Shown in pieces: positions 1 to 7,832 of a stretch of DNA of 64,000 bases. Under the pieces are notes generated by a model. It made no database searches, was not told where the DNA came from, and saw nothing but the letters and a program-made list of their open reading frames with translations. Source of the DNA: an uncultured Bacteroides sp. GTDB taxonomy: Bacteria; Bacteroidota; Bacteroidia; Bacteroidales; Bacteroidaceae. The position numbers were made by a program, and so were the translations under genes. Positions within the stretch are counted from its first letter, which is position 1. Each line of letters begins with the position of its first letter. The DNA lies in NCBI RefSeq assembly GCF_905207245.1, contig NZ_CAJLKP010000022.1, forward strand, positions 1-64,000, given 5' to 3'.

Positions 1-94
1 GACTTGTATCGCGAGGGACGGATGCTATTACAAGGCCGATAGGAGAGTTCTTAGTTTGGAGTGGCGCAGGTGAACTTGGTGGACCTCTAGTTGG
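1..94 (+). repeat. RHS linker duplicate, copy 1
   Basis: Direct repeat of 1971-2064 with two mismatches in 94 bp (positions 30 and 53). Similarity stops abruptly after the codons for GGPLVG. Upstream extent is cut by the window edge. Confidence 0.97.
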
Positions 95-452
95 ACAAAT
101 ATTTGGATGGGGAGCTAAGGGCTTAGTGAACTTATTAGGGAAAAGTGGGGCTAAAGCTGCAACTCAAACTGGTGCCCATACATTAACAGCTAGTGAATAT
201 CTTCGGATAGAAAATGCTGCAACTCGAATAAATATGCCTATAAATGTTGTCGGTAGTCGTGCATCTGGTACAGCAACGGCATATTCTGATTGGGACTATA
301 TTATTGAGGGAATAAATAAACATAATTGGAATAAAATAAAAAATTCTCTTCCAGGCGCACGGTCTATATTAGACAATACACCACGGAATATAGATCTTAT
401 AAAGGAACCTCTTGATAGAACAAAACCATTTATAACAATTTATCCACGATAA
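1..452 (+). CDS. RHS-family polymorphic toxin, C-terminal end with nucleotidyltransferase-like tip (5' truncated by window)
   Basis: Open from the window edge in the frame whose codons begin at base 3, giving 149 visible residues. The first ~31 residues (to GGPLVG) match the pre-toxin linker of the second RHS cassette at 1971-2064. The rest is a different tip. It carries a nucleotidyltransferase (pol-beta superfamily) signature: G84-S85 followed by S-D96-W-D98, and a third acidic residue at D131 (NIDLIKEP). These three acids are the metal-binding set known in the family, so the tip may be a nucleotidyl-transferring toxin; that role is inferred. An internal GTG at 126 could be taken as a start but lies inside the fusion. 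The next gene starts 6 bp after the stop, as an immunity gene would. Confidence 0.8.
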   Translation, partial: LVSRGTDAITRPIGEFLVWSGAGELGGPLVGQIFGWGAKGLVNLLGKSGAKAATQTGAHTLTASEYLRIENAATRINMPINVVGSRASGTATAYSDWDYIIEGINKHNWNKIKNSLPGARSILDNTPRNIDLIKEPLDRTKPFITIYPR

Positions 453-458
453 TAGTTT

Positions 459-896
459 ATGAAGTTTGAGCATGAAATATTAATTAATAAGTACGGTCAG
501 GATCTAATAGATATAGATCAACTAGTACTTCTGTATAAAAGCTTTGGAGAAGATTATAAAAGGTCTTTTATTCACGGTCTCATAACTTTGATAATGCAAT
601 CAAAGCCTAAAAAAGAAGACATTAGAATAGCTATATGTAATAGTTGTTTAAAGGAGAGTTATACACCATGTGTTTTGTTAAAAAAGGATTTGTCACAATC
701 TAATCTTTATAAAATTGGAGGATTGCCCTCCTATGAATTAGAGAAAACCGTAGTATTATTTCTAAATTTATTTAGAGTAGCTTATAAACGTAGATTTGAG
801 AAAGAAAGGAATAATATTTATAAATGGTGGTATTGGGACTTGTCTGATAGTAGAAATCTAAAAAGAATTGAGGATGGAAAATTGACGATGGATTGA
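459..896 (+). CDS. Putative immunity protein for the RHS tip (DUF5958-like)
   Basis: 145-residue soluble, lysine-rich protein without signal peptide or membrane segment. The central stretch (about residues 45-75), with IMQSKPKKEDI followed by SCLKESYTPCVLLKK, resembles from memory the DUF5958 family, whose members often sit beside contact-dependent toxins. It starts 6 bp after the toxin stop and is followed by a hairpin at 967-1001, so toxin and partner form one transcription unit. The immunity role comes from position and size, not from a recognised mechanism. The low GC content, lower than that of the RHS core, is usual for tip/immunity pairs that move horizontally. Confidence 0.65.
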   Translation: MKFEHEILINKYGQDLIDIDQLVLLYKSFGEDYKRSFIHGLITLIMQSKPKKEDIRIAICNSCLKESYTPCVLLKKDLSQSNLYKIGGLPSYELEKTVVLFLNLFRVAYKRRFEKERNNIYKWWYWDLSDSRNLKRIEDGKLTMD

Positions 897-958
897 TTTT
901 CTGTCCGTTCAGTCGAGTATGTTATCCGGCTGAAATACTAAAATCTTCAATCAATTAA

Positions 959-2380
959 TTGAATGGTCCCTACCTTTTACAACAAAACACAGAGGTAGGG
1001 ATCTTCTTCTTGGCTTATATCTCTTATCATGACGAGCTTGAGCGTTCTTTTCTAACGGCACAAAAAGCTGTATTCAACAATGCTCCTTTCAACAAGAATT
1101 TCTTTACAGTCTGGTTAACAGCCTACTATAATGGCGATTTAACACAAGATTTAAACAAAGGAATAGAGAATATTCAATACAATTGCTTAAATTTGCCAAG
1201 ACTGGTAAAGTTTAAGGATCAGAGTACTATTACTTATACTTATGCGGCAGACGGTACAAAGCTGCGCGTGGAACATAAGATAGGAAGTAGCACTACCCGG
1301 ACAACTTACTGCAGTAATGTGATCTATGAGGATGGTACAGCCAAGTGTTTATTAACGGAAGAGGGCTATGTCTCTTTAGACGACCGGGAATATCACTATT
1401 ACCTGAAGGACCATCAGGGAAACAACCGGATACTGGTAAACAAGAATGGTGGCGTAGAAGAAATCAACCATTATTATCCATTCGGAGGTATCTTTGCAAG
1501 TGAAGAGAATGTGCAGCCTTATAAATATAATGGTAAGGAACTGGATACAAAGAAGGGGCTGAACTGGTATGACTATGGGGCGAGGGAGTATGATGCGGCA
1601 CTGGGAATCTTTACTACGGTGGATCCTTCATCCGAAAAGTATTACCCGACCTCTCCTTATGTTTATTGTGGAGGTGATCCTATAAATAGGATAGATCCTA
1701 CGGGAGCGGACTGGTATAAGGATAGTGACGGCAATTATCATTGGGCTGAAAGAGGTGGCTACATTGCTGAAGGATGGACATGGGTCGGTTCTTCAGTCTC
1801 TATAGAAATCAGTAAAAGTAAGTATGTCAATTATTATGAGAACGGTGGTATTGTAGCCAATAAGCCGGTCAATGCTTTTGATCTGATAGCTTCCAGCCCT
1901 AAATTGCAGAATCTTTTTCTTGGTGAGAATAGTCTGTTATCGGAGGCTTCCAAGTCAAGGTTGTTCAATGGACTTGTATCGCGAGGGACGGATGCTATTG
2001 CAAGGCCGATAGGAGAGTTCTTTGTTTGGAGTGGCGCAGGTGAACTTGGTGGACCTCTAGTTGGTAAAGCTATAGGGTGGATACTCGGGAAGGTGATGTC
2101 TAAAGTGAGTCCGTTGTTGCGTCCTTTAGGACTTGGAAACACAGGTAGGTTTATTTCGAGAAATCTAACAGAAAAATTAGCGATGCAAGAAATTCTAGCA
2201 AATCCTGCTGCAGGTGAAATAATTGAAAGAATGAATCCTATAAATGCCCCACGTTGGTTTGGTTGGAGAAAGATGCAATATATACATACCGGATTAGATG
2301 GAAATAAAACAGTGATACACTATGTCGGAAAATGGGAAGAAGGTGTTTTGAAAGCAGTTGATGATTTTAAATTTAAATAG
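959..2380 (+). CDS. Displaced RHS core fragment with alternative toxin tip
   Basis: 473 codons, far shorter than a normal RHS protein of 1000 or more. RHS similarity starts only near 1118 (NGDLTQDLNKGIENIQYN) and runs through the end-of-core motif YVYCGGDPINRIDPTGADWY, around residues 232-251. A linker identical to that of the upstream toxin follows (about 338-370), then a new tip of roughly 100 residues ending HYVGKWEEGVLKAVDDFKFK, whose family I do not recognise. There is no signal peptide. The first ~53 codons look unrelated to RHS and contain a terminator-like hairpin (967-1001), so translation from 959 is doubtful. I read this as an orphan cassette: a store of a replaced or replacement tip, expressed only after recombination with the full-length gene. 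Confidence 0.75.
   Translation: MNGPYLLQQNTEVGIFFLAYISYHDELERSFLTAQKAVFNNAPFNKNFFTVWLTAYYNGDLTQDLNKGIENIQYNCLNLPRLVKFKDQSTITYTYAADGTKLRVEHKIGSSTTRTTYCSNVIYEDGTAKCLLTEEGYVSLDDREYHYYLKDHQGNNRILVNKNGGVEEINHYYPFGGIFASEENVQPYKYNGKELDTKKGLNWYDYGAREYDAALGIFTTVDPSSEKYYPTSPYVYCGGDPINRIDPTGADWYKDSDGNYHWAERGGYIAEGWTWVGSSVSIEISKSKYVNYYENGGIVANKPVNAFDLIASSPKLQNLFLGENSLLSEASKSRLFNGLVSRGTDAIARPIGEFFVWSGAGELGGPLVGKAIGWILGKVMSKVSPLLRPLGLGNTGRFISRNLTEKLAMQEILANPAAGEIIERMNPINAPRWFGWRKMQYIHTGLDGNKTVIHYVGKWEEGVLKAVDDFKFK
967..1001 (+). terminator. Hairpin after the first immunity gene
   Basis: Perfect 9-bp stem (TCCCTACCT 967-975 with AGGTAGGGA 993-1001) and a 17-nt loop, followed by TCTTCTTCTT. The U-rich tail is weak but the position fits termination of the toxin/immunity transcript. 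Confidence 0.55.
1971..2064 (+). repeat. RHS linker duplicate, copy 2
   Basis: Second copy of the window's first 94 bp, in the same reading register of the RHS protein. It is the likely recombination segment for tip exchange. Confidence 0.97.
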
Positions 2381-2384
2381 ATTC

Positions 2385-2825
2385 ATGAAAGTACGTTGCA
2401 TTAATAATACAGGAAAGAGTATAAGACAATACGAGTATAAGTCTTTAAAAAAAGAACAATTAGGTCGATTTGGTGCTACTGAATATACGCAATTCGGATT
2501 GGAAATTGGTAAAGAATTTCTAGTGATGGGTATGCTGTTTGGTGAAGGAGCTTTGGATTATTTGATAGATGACGGAGGATATATTTCGGCATATCCTTAT
2601 CCGCTTTTTGAGATCATTGATAATAAAATTCCTTCCTTTTGGTATTACAAAGCTTTTTGCTGTGCGGATGAAAAGTATCCCTATAGAGAAGCTGTTTGGG
2701 GGTATTATGAATTGGTTTTTGATGATATGCACTATGAACAACTGGTAGATGTGGAAAAAGTTGCATGTCAGATTTATTTTAAACGTAAGATGGAATTAGA
2801 ACAAGAATTTAGCTTGTATAAATAG
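2385..2825 (+). CDS. Putative immunity protein paired with the second RHS tip
   Basis: 146 residues from the ATG at 2385, 5 bp after the tip's stop. An in-frame ATG at 2358 would overlap the tip and add nine unlikely residues. The protein is acidic and aromatic-rich, with GYISAYPYPLFEIIDNKIPSFWYYK around residues 62-86, and is soluble. I do not recognise the family with certainty. Its size, its immediate position behind a toxin tip and the strong terminator after it (2905-2939) support the immunity role. It shows no similarity to the immunity protein at 459-896, as expected if each partner is specific to its tip. Confidence 0.6.
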   Translation: MKVRCINNTGKSIRQYEYKSLKKEQLGRFGATEYTQFGLEIGKEFLVMGMLFGEGALDYLIDDGGYISAYPYPLFEIIDNKIPSFWYYKAFCCADEKYPYREAVWGYYELVFDDMHYEQLVDVEKVACQIYFKRKMELEQEFSLYK

Positions 2826-2904
2826 TCTTTAAGAATTTTGTTCAACTGGATATTCTATCTGATTGAACGGAGTATTGGAATTTTAATCCGCTATTTAAAT
2901 TTTC

Positions 2905-2939
2905 CCCGTCTCTGAAAGCTAAATATTTTTAGAGACGGG
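2905..2939 (+). terminator. Terminator of the second RHS cassette
   Basis: 13-bp stem (2905-2917 with 2927-2939, one G-U pair) and a 9-nt loop. An AT-rich tail follows rather than a pure T run. Confidence 0.65.
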
Positions 2940-2976
2940 ATTATTTATTGATGGAATTTAAAATATATTCTTTTGC

Positions 2977-3072
2977 CGTTACGACGGGCTGGATCGTTTG
3001 ACCGCCGCTCACTTTAGTGGTTCTGCCTATGGTTCTAAATTTCCTGCCAGTAACATGATATCTACGGAATGA
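2977..3072 (+). pseudogene. RHS core remnant (31 codons)
   Basis: Read from 2977 the frame gives RYDGLDRLTAAHFSGSAYG and continues for 12 more residues to a TGA at 3070-3072. YDGLDRLTAA is a typical YD-repeat segment of Bacteroides RHS cores, normally well upstream of the tip. There is no start codon and no continuation. It is a third piece of RHS sequence in 3 kb and the last before the conserved ndk gene. The remaining parts of 2826-3211 hold the terminator above and the ndk promoter; nothing else is evident. Confidence 0.7.
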
Positions 3073-3157
3073 AGTTAAATGCGTTTACAACTTCCTGTAC
3101 GCTATCATCCCTTTGCATAAAAAAAGCCAATAGAAACCTTGTTTCAAATAAAAATCG

Positions 3158-3165
3158 TATTTTTG
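3158..3165 (+). promoter_or_regulatory. Bacteroides -7 box for ndk
   Basis: TATTTTTG matches TAnnTTTG, 46 bp before the ndk start. A CTTG at 3138-3141 is a -33 candidate with short spacing (16 bp). Confidence 0.5.
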
Positions 3166-3211
3166 AACAGAGTAAAACAACTCTATAACTTTCAATAAAA
3201 AAACGACTATT

Positions 3212-3676
3212 ATGATGGAAAAAACACTGGTTATTCTGAAACCATGTACCCTGCAGAGGGGACTGGTAGGTGAGATTACAAATAGGTTCGAACGCAAAGG
3301 CTTACGTTTGGCTGGTATGAAAATGGTTCAATTGACAGACGAAGTGCTCAATGAACACTATACCCATTTGAGTGCAAAACCCTTTTTTCAGCGCGTGAAG
3401 GATTCAATGATGGCATGTCCGGTCATTGTGTGCTGCTTTGAAGGGGTGGATGCTGTTGAAGCGGTGAGAGCACTGACAGGCCCTACCAATGGCAGAAAAG
3501 CAGCACCCGGAACCATTCGCGGAGATTACAGTATGAGTTTCCAGGAAAATATAGTCCATGCATCCGATTCGCCTGAGGCTGCCGAAGTGGAGCTGAAGAG
3601 ATTCTTTAATCCCGAAGAAATATTCGAGTATGAGCAGGCTACATTCGGTTTCCTTTACGCTAACGATGAATATTGA
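3212..3676 (+). CDS. ndk: Nucleoside diphosphate kinase
   Basis: Transfers the gamma phosphate of ATP to nucleoside diphosphates through a phosphohistidine intermediate, balancing NTP and dNTP pools in the cytoplasm. At 154 residues it has normal family length. The nucleotide-binding lysine (ILKPCTLQRGL), the AKPFF segment, GPTNGRKAAPGTIRG and the active-site NIVHASDS with H116 are all present. Two consecutive ATGs (3212 and 3215) leave the exact start open by one codon. It is monocistronic here, with its own promoter and a 155-bp gap before coaX. It marks the return to conserved chromosome after the RHS debris. Confidence 0.97.
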   Translation: MMEKTLVILKPCTLQRGLVGEITNRFERKGLRLAGMKMVQLTDEVLNEHYTHLSAKPFFQRVKDSMMACPVIVCCFEGVDAVEAVRALTGPTNGRKAAPGTIRGDYSMSFQENIVHASDSPEAAEVELKRFFNPEEIFEYEQATFGFLYANDEY

Positions 3677-3775
3677 TAGAAAAAAAACGTATTACTGAAA
3701 AAGTCTTTAATCCTTGTATATTCGCCGGATAATGAAAGCGTTCGTCGATAATTTTTTCTTCTTCTTAGATAAAAT

Positions 3776-3806
3776 GTTGCCGGAAACTATATAAATAGTA
3801 TCTTTG
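3776..3806 (+). promoter_or_regulatory. Promoter of the coaX operon
   Basis: GTTG at 3776-3779 (-33), a 19-bp spacer, then TATCTTTG at 3799-3806 (-7), a near-ideal Bacteroides promoter 25 bp before the coaX GTG. Confidence 0.75.
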
Positions 3807-3831
3807 CGCCGCAAATTTAATTAGTAATGCT

Positions 3832-4563
3832 GTGAATCTGGTTGTCGATATAGGAAATACAACGGCAAAGTTGGCGCTTTTTGATGGAACATTGCCGTTG
3901 GAAGTGGTATATGATTCAAATAGCACGTTAGAGCTTTTGCCTGATATTTGCAGTCGGTATGCTGTTGAAAAAGCGATTGTGGCGAGCGTCATAGATTTGA
4001 GTGAATGTGCTTTGGCGCAACTCTCAAAGCTCCCGGTGCCTGTGCTTTGGCTGGATGAAAAGACACCACTGCCGGTGGAGAATTTGTATGAAACTCCTGA
4101 AACGCTGGGATACGACCGTATGGCGGCAGTGGTGGGGGCGAATGAGCAATTTCCCGGCAGAGACATCCTGGTGATTGATGCCGGTACCTGCATTACATAT
4201 GAATTTGTTGACGCTGAAGGGCGCTATCATGGCGGGAACATATCTCCCGGCATGCAGATGCGTTTCCGGGCGCTTCACCAGTTTACCGGGCGATTGCCTC
4301 TGGTGCCTCGTGAAGGGCGTGAACTCCCCATGGGGAGGGATACTGACACTGCTATCCGTGCGGGAATATTAAAAGGAATGGAATATGAAATTTCAGGTTA
4401 CATAGTGGCTATGAAACATAAATATCCTGAACTTTTGGTTTTTTTAACGGGCGGGGATGATTTTTCTTTTGATACGAACTTAAAAAGTATCATCTTTGCA
4501 GACAGATTTTTAGTGTTGAAAGGATTAAATCGAATTTTAAACTATAATAATGACAAGATTTAG
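3832..4563 (+). CDS. coaX: Type III pantothenate kinase
   Basis: Phosphorylates pantothenate, the first step of coenzyme A synthesis. It belongs to the ASKHA-fold type III enzymes, which are not feedback-inhibited by CoA. At 243 residues it has normal length. The N-terminal phosphate-binding motif VVDIGNTTAKLALF, the central IDAGTCITYEFVD and GGNISPGMQMR are visible. I take the GTG at 3832 because it directly precedes the DIGNT motif and lies just behind a good promoter. Its 3' end overlaps the next gene by 14 bp, indicating translational coupling, and it heads an envelope operon that is typical of Bacteroides. Confidence 0.95.
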   Translation: MNLVVDIGNTTAKLALFDGTLPLEVVYDSNSTLELLPDICSRYAVEKAIVASVIDLSECALAQLSKLPVPVLWLDEKTPLPVENLYETPETLGYDRMAAVVGANEQFPGRDILVIDAGTCITYEFVDAEGRYHGGNISPGMQMRFRALHQFTGRLPLVPREGRELPMGRDTDTAIRAGILKGMEYEISGYIVAMKHKYPELLVFLTGGDDFSFDTNLKSIIFADRFLVLKGLNRILNYNNDKI

Positions 4564-5812
4564 ACAAACACTTTTGGTGCTTTTGCTCACGATATTATCT
4601 GGGGCGATGGTCGCTCAAAATAATACAAATTCTCCCTATACAAGATACGGATACGGACAGCTGGCAGACCACGGGTCGGGTAATAGTAAGGCAATGGGTG
4701 GCATTGCTTATGGCTTACGTGATAAGTATCAGACCAACTTCGCGAATCCGGCATCCTATACGGCGGTCGATTCGTTGACCTTTATGTTTGATGGGGGGAT
4801 TTCTATGCAGAACACCAACTTAAGTGACGGAGGCGTCAAGATGAATGCCAAAAACTCAAGTTTTGATTACATAACGATGCAGTTCCGCCTTTCCAAATGG
4901 GGCGCCATGAGTATAGGACTGTTGCCTTATTCCAATATCGGATATAGCATGGGAAGCTATACGGAAAATGAAGAGGTGCCTGATAAATCTTACATAAATA
5001 CTTATTCCGGAGAAGGAGGTTTACACCAACTTTATTTAGGTGCAGGTTTTAAAATTCTTAAAAATCTTTCTGTTGGTGCGAATATTTCGTATCTTTGGGG
5101 GGATATCTCGCATAGCCGTTATCAGACATTTCCGTCTGATGCGACCGTAATGCCGTTGACGACGGTTACCGGAATAGAGATTACAAGCTATAAACTTGAC
5201 TTTGGCGCGCAGTATACACATCAATTTGGCAAGAAACATGCTGCCACTTTGGGTGTCGTCTTCTCGCCGGGACATAATTTGAGTAATGATTCATATGTGC
5301 AGGAAACACTTGGTAATCAGAATACCGGATATAGTTCAACGCAAAGGGATACGGTATTAACGATGGGTATTCCTATGACTTTAGGTGCTGGTGTGACATA
5401 TGTGTATGATGATTGTCTGACGGTAGGTATGGATGTGATGTTCCAGAAATGGAACAGTGTGACATTCATGAATGATCCGGCTGCTTTCTGTAATCGTGCA
5501 AAGATTGCCTTGGGTGCGGAATATATTCCTAACCAGTTAGGCAGAAGCTATCTTTCACACATTAAATATCGTTTGGGAGCTTATTATTCCAAACCTTATT
5601 ATAAAATAGACGGTGTGCGCGCTTCGAATGAATACGGGGTGACTGCCGGTTTCGGATTGCCTCTTCCACGTAGCCGTTCTGTGTTGAGCATCTCGGCACA
5701 ATATGTGAGAACACAAGGCACAGAAGCCCGGTTTGTGAATGAGAATACATTGCGAGTTTGTATTGGTGTGACATTCAATGAACGTTGGTTCTGGAAGCGT
5801 AGGGTTGAATAA
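4550..5812 (+). CDS. Putative outer membrane beta-barrel protein
   Basis: 420 residues with an N-terminal signal peptide (hydrophobic to about residue 22, cleavage after MVAQ). The mature part begins NNTNSPYTRYGYGQLAD, followed by glycine- and aromatic-rich alternating strands and ends with VCIGVTFNERWFWKRRVE. The pattern (AMGGIAYGL, NFANPASYTAVDSLTF) resembles the OMPP1/FadL-like outer membrane transporters of Bacteroidetes. No substrate can be read from the sequence. It overlaps coaX by 14 bp and precedes the TPR protein by 38 bp, in an operon rich in envelope functions. Confidence 0.75.
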   Translation: MTRFRQTLLVLLLTILSGAMVAQNNTNSPYTRYGYGQLADHGSGNSKAMGGIAYGLRDKYQTNFANPASYTAVDSLTFMFDGGISMQNTNLSDGGVKMNAKNSSFDYITMQFRLSKWGAMSIGLLPYSNIGYSMGSYTENEEVPDKSYINTYSGEGGLHQLYLGAGFKILKNLSVGANISYLWGDISHSRYQTFPSDATVMPLTTVTGIEITSYKLDFGAQYTHQFGKKHAATLGVVFSPGHNLSNDSYVQETLGNQNTGYSSTQRDTVLTMGIPMTLGAGVTYVYDDCLTVGMDVMFQKWNSVTFMNDPAAFCNRAKIALGAEYIPNQLGRSYLSHIKYRLGAYYSKPYYKIDGVRASNEYGVTAGFGLPLPRSRSVLSISAQYVRTQGTEARFVNENTLRVCIGVTFNERWFWKRRVE

Positions 5813-5850
5813 AAAAGAATAGACAATATAACAACTAAAATTTAAATACA

Positions 5851-7170
5851 ATGAAGATTAAAACGCTTGTAGCTGTTTTGCTCCTTTCGGGTGGAGTAAC
5901 CAGCGCTTTCGCACAGACTGAAGATTGTAATAAGAACAGTAGTATTTCTCATGAAGCGGTAAGAGCAGGTAATTTTAAGGATGCTTATCTGCCGTGGAAA
6001 GAAGTGCTTAAAAATTGTCCAACATTGAAGTTTTATACTTTTAATGATGGCATAAAGATATTAACAGCTTTTTTGGGCGATATAAAAGACCGTAATTCGG
6101 CTGACTATAAGAAATACTTCGACGAATTGATGGAAGTATATGATTTGAGAATGCAATATACACCAAACTTCCAGCATTTGAAAGGTACGCCTTCTGTAGG
6201 GGATACCAAAGGAAGTAAGGCTATCAGTTATATCGCTTATGCTCCGAATGTGGATGTGAATCAGGCTTATACTTGGTTGAAAGAATCTATAGAATCAGAA
6301 AAAGAAGGTTCTAAAAGTCCTATTTTGCACTATTTCTTGGATATGTCTTTGAATAAGTTGAAAGCTGACCCCAACCACAAAGAACAATTTATTCAGGATT
6401 ATCTGACTGACTCTGAATATGCAGATGCTGCTATTGCCGCTGAAAGTGACCCTGCCAAAAAGAAGGCTCTGCAACAAGTGAAAGATAACATTGTAGCAAT
6501 GTTTATTAATAGCGGTACTGCCGACTGTGAATCTCTGCAAGGTATTTATGGTCCTAAAATTGAAGCTAATCAGTCAGACTCTACTTATCTGAAGAAAGCT
6601 ATCTCTATCCTGAAGATGATGAAGTGTACTGAAAGCGAAGCATATTTCCAGGCTTCTTATTATATGTATAAGATTAACCCGACTGCTGATGCAGCTACAG
6701 GCTGTGGATTTATGGCATACAAGAAGGGTGATTATGATACAGCAATCAAATACTTTGATGAAGCATTGTCGCTGGAAAATGATAATGAAAAGAAAGCTCA
6801 GATTGCTTATGCTGCTGCAGTTTCTTTGTATAATGTGAAGAAGCTTTCACAAGCCAGAAGTTATTTACAGAAAGCTATCAGCTTTAAGGAAAATTATGGT
6901 GATGCATACATCCTGCTTGCACAGCTTTATGCTTCCAGCCCGAACTGGAATGATGAGCCTGCATTGAATAAGTGTACATACTTTGTAGTTATTGACAAAT
7001 TGCAACGTGCTAAGGCTGTAGATCCGACTGTGGCAGATAAAGCAAATGAGTTGATTTCAACATATGCACGTTACACACCGAAAGCTGAAGACCTCTTTAT
7101 GTTGGGTATTAAAGCTGGCGACCGCGTTACAGTAGGTGGCTGGATCGGTGAAAGCACAACGGTTCGATAA
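5851..7170 (+). CDS. Periplasmic TPR-repeat protein
   Basis: 439 residues with a clear signal peptide (MKIKTLVAVLLLSGGVTSAFAQ). The N-terminal part (25-260) has no recognised domain. From about residue 270 to 390 there are tetratricopeptide-like helical pairs such as AYKKGDYDTAIKYFDEALSL and YNVKKLSQARSYLQKAISF. TPR domains act as protein-protein scaffolds. With export and the neighbouring outer membrane protein and lptC, a role in an envelope complex is likely but unproven. It starts 38 bp after the barrel gene and ends 11 bp before lptC. Confidence 0.8.
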   Translation: MKIKTLVAVLLLSGGVTSAFAQTEDCNKNSSISHEAVRAGNFKDAYLPWKEVLKNCPTLKFYTFNDGIKILTAFLGDIKDRNSADYKKYFDELMEVYDLRMQYTPNFQHLKGTPSVGDTKGSKAISYIAYAPNVDVNQAYTWLKESIESEKEGSKSPILHYFLDMSLNKLKADPNHKEQFIQDYLTDSEYADAAIAAESDPAKKKALQQVKDNIVAMFINSGTADCESLQGIYGPKIEANQSDSTYLKKAISILKMMKCTESEAYFQASYYMYKINPTADAATGCGFMAYKKGDYDTAIKYFDEALSLENDNEKKAQIAYAAAVSLYNVKKLSQARSYLQKAISFKENYGDAYILLAQLYASSPNWNDEPALNKCTYFVVIDKLQRAKAVDPTVADKANELISTYARYTPKAEDLFMLGIKAGDRVTVGGWIGESTTVR

Positions 7171-7181
7171 GAAATATAAAT

Positions 7182-7829
7182 ATGTTACCACAACGAAGTA
7201 ACGTTCTATTTTGTAGAAGTTTGAGCATAACCATTGCCTTTGGGGCAGTGGTTATGCTTCTTTTATTTTCTGCCTGTTCCGGGCGCCATAAAGATTTGGG
7301 AGATGCCATCACTGAGCGTGATTCTTTGCCTGTGATGGATACGAAAGGGGTGATGACTTTGATTTCTGACTCCGGTGTCACCCGCTATCGCATCAATACC
7401 GAGGAATGGTTGGTCTTTGATAAGAAGAATCCATCCTATTGGGCATTCGAGAAAGGCGTTTTTCTGGAGAAGTTTGATTCGGTATTCAATGTGGAAGCAA
7501 GTGTAAAGTCGGATACTGCTTATTATTATGATAAGCAAAAGCTGTGGAAGTTGATGAGTAATGTAGATATTCGGAATCTGAAAGATGAGAGGTTTGAAAC
7601 CGATCTGCTTTATTGGGACCAAAATAAGCATACTATCTATTCCGATAGGTTTATCCGCATTGAACAACCGGACCGTATCATTACGGGACATGGATTCGAC
7701 TCCAATGAACAAATGACTGTTTATAAAATAAGAAAGCCGGAAGGCATTTTCTATGTGGACGACGATGCCACAACGCCTACCGACAGTTTGCAGACTGACA
7801 GTTTGCAGGTTGATAGTATCAAACCGTAA
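7182..7829 (+). CDS. lptC: LptC-like LPS transport lipoprotein
   Basis: 215 residues with a hydrophobic N-terminal segment and lipobox LLFSACSGR. The beta-jellyroll region (about 50-190), with KGVMTLISDSGVTRYRI, DKKNPSYWAFEKGVFLEKFD and LYWDQNKHTIYSDRFIRIEQPDRIITGHGFDSN, is characteristic of the LptC/YrbK family that bridges the LptBFG extractor and the periplasmic LptA bridge. The C-terminus carries a short DSLQTDSLQVDS repeat with no known role. It lies between the TPR gene (11 bp) and the CorC-like gene (3 bp). In this window the Lpt machinery also appears as lptE at 16085. Confidence 0.88.
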   Translation: MLPQRSNVLFCRSLSITIAFGAVVMLLLFSACSGRHKDLGDAITERDSLPVMDTKGVMTLISDSGVTRYRINTEEWLVFDKKNPSYWAFEKGVFLEKFDSVFNVEASVKSDTAYYYDKQKLWKLMSNVDIRNLKDERFETDLLYWDQNKHTIYSDRFIRIEQPDRIITGHGFDSNEQMTVYKIRKPEGIFYVDDDATTPTDSLQTDSLQVDSIKP

Positions 7830-7832
7830 ATT

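Noticed and set aside
126..128. GTG as the true start of a free-standing 108-residue protein
   Set aside because: The frame stays open upstream to the window edge and encodes the RHS linker, so the tip belongs to a larger protein.
959..1117. Possible N-terminus of the second RHS protein, ~53 residues from the ATG at 959
   Set aside because: It has no RHS similarity and no signal peptide, and spans a terminator-like hairpin (967-1001). It is probably untranslated DNA that happens to be open in frame.
3677..3775. Small gene between ndk and coaX
   Set aside because: No frame with a start, plausible ribosome site and useful length was seen; the gap is explained by the coaX promoter.
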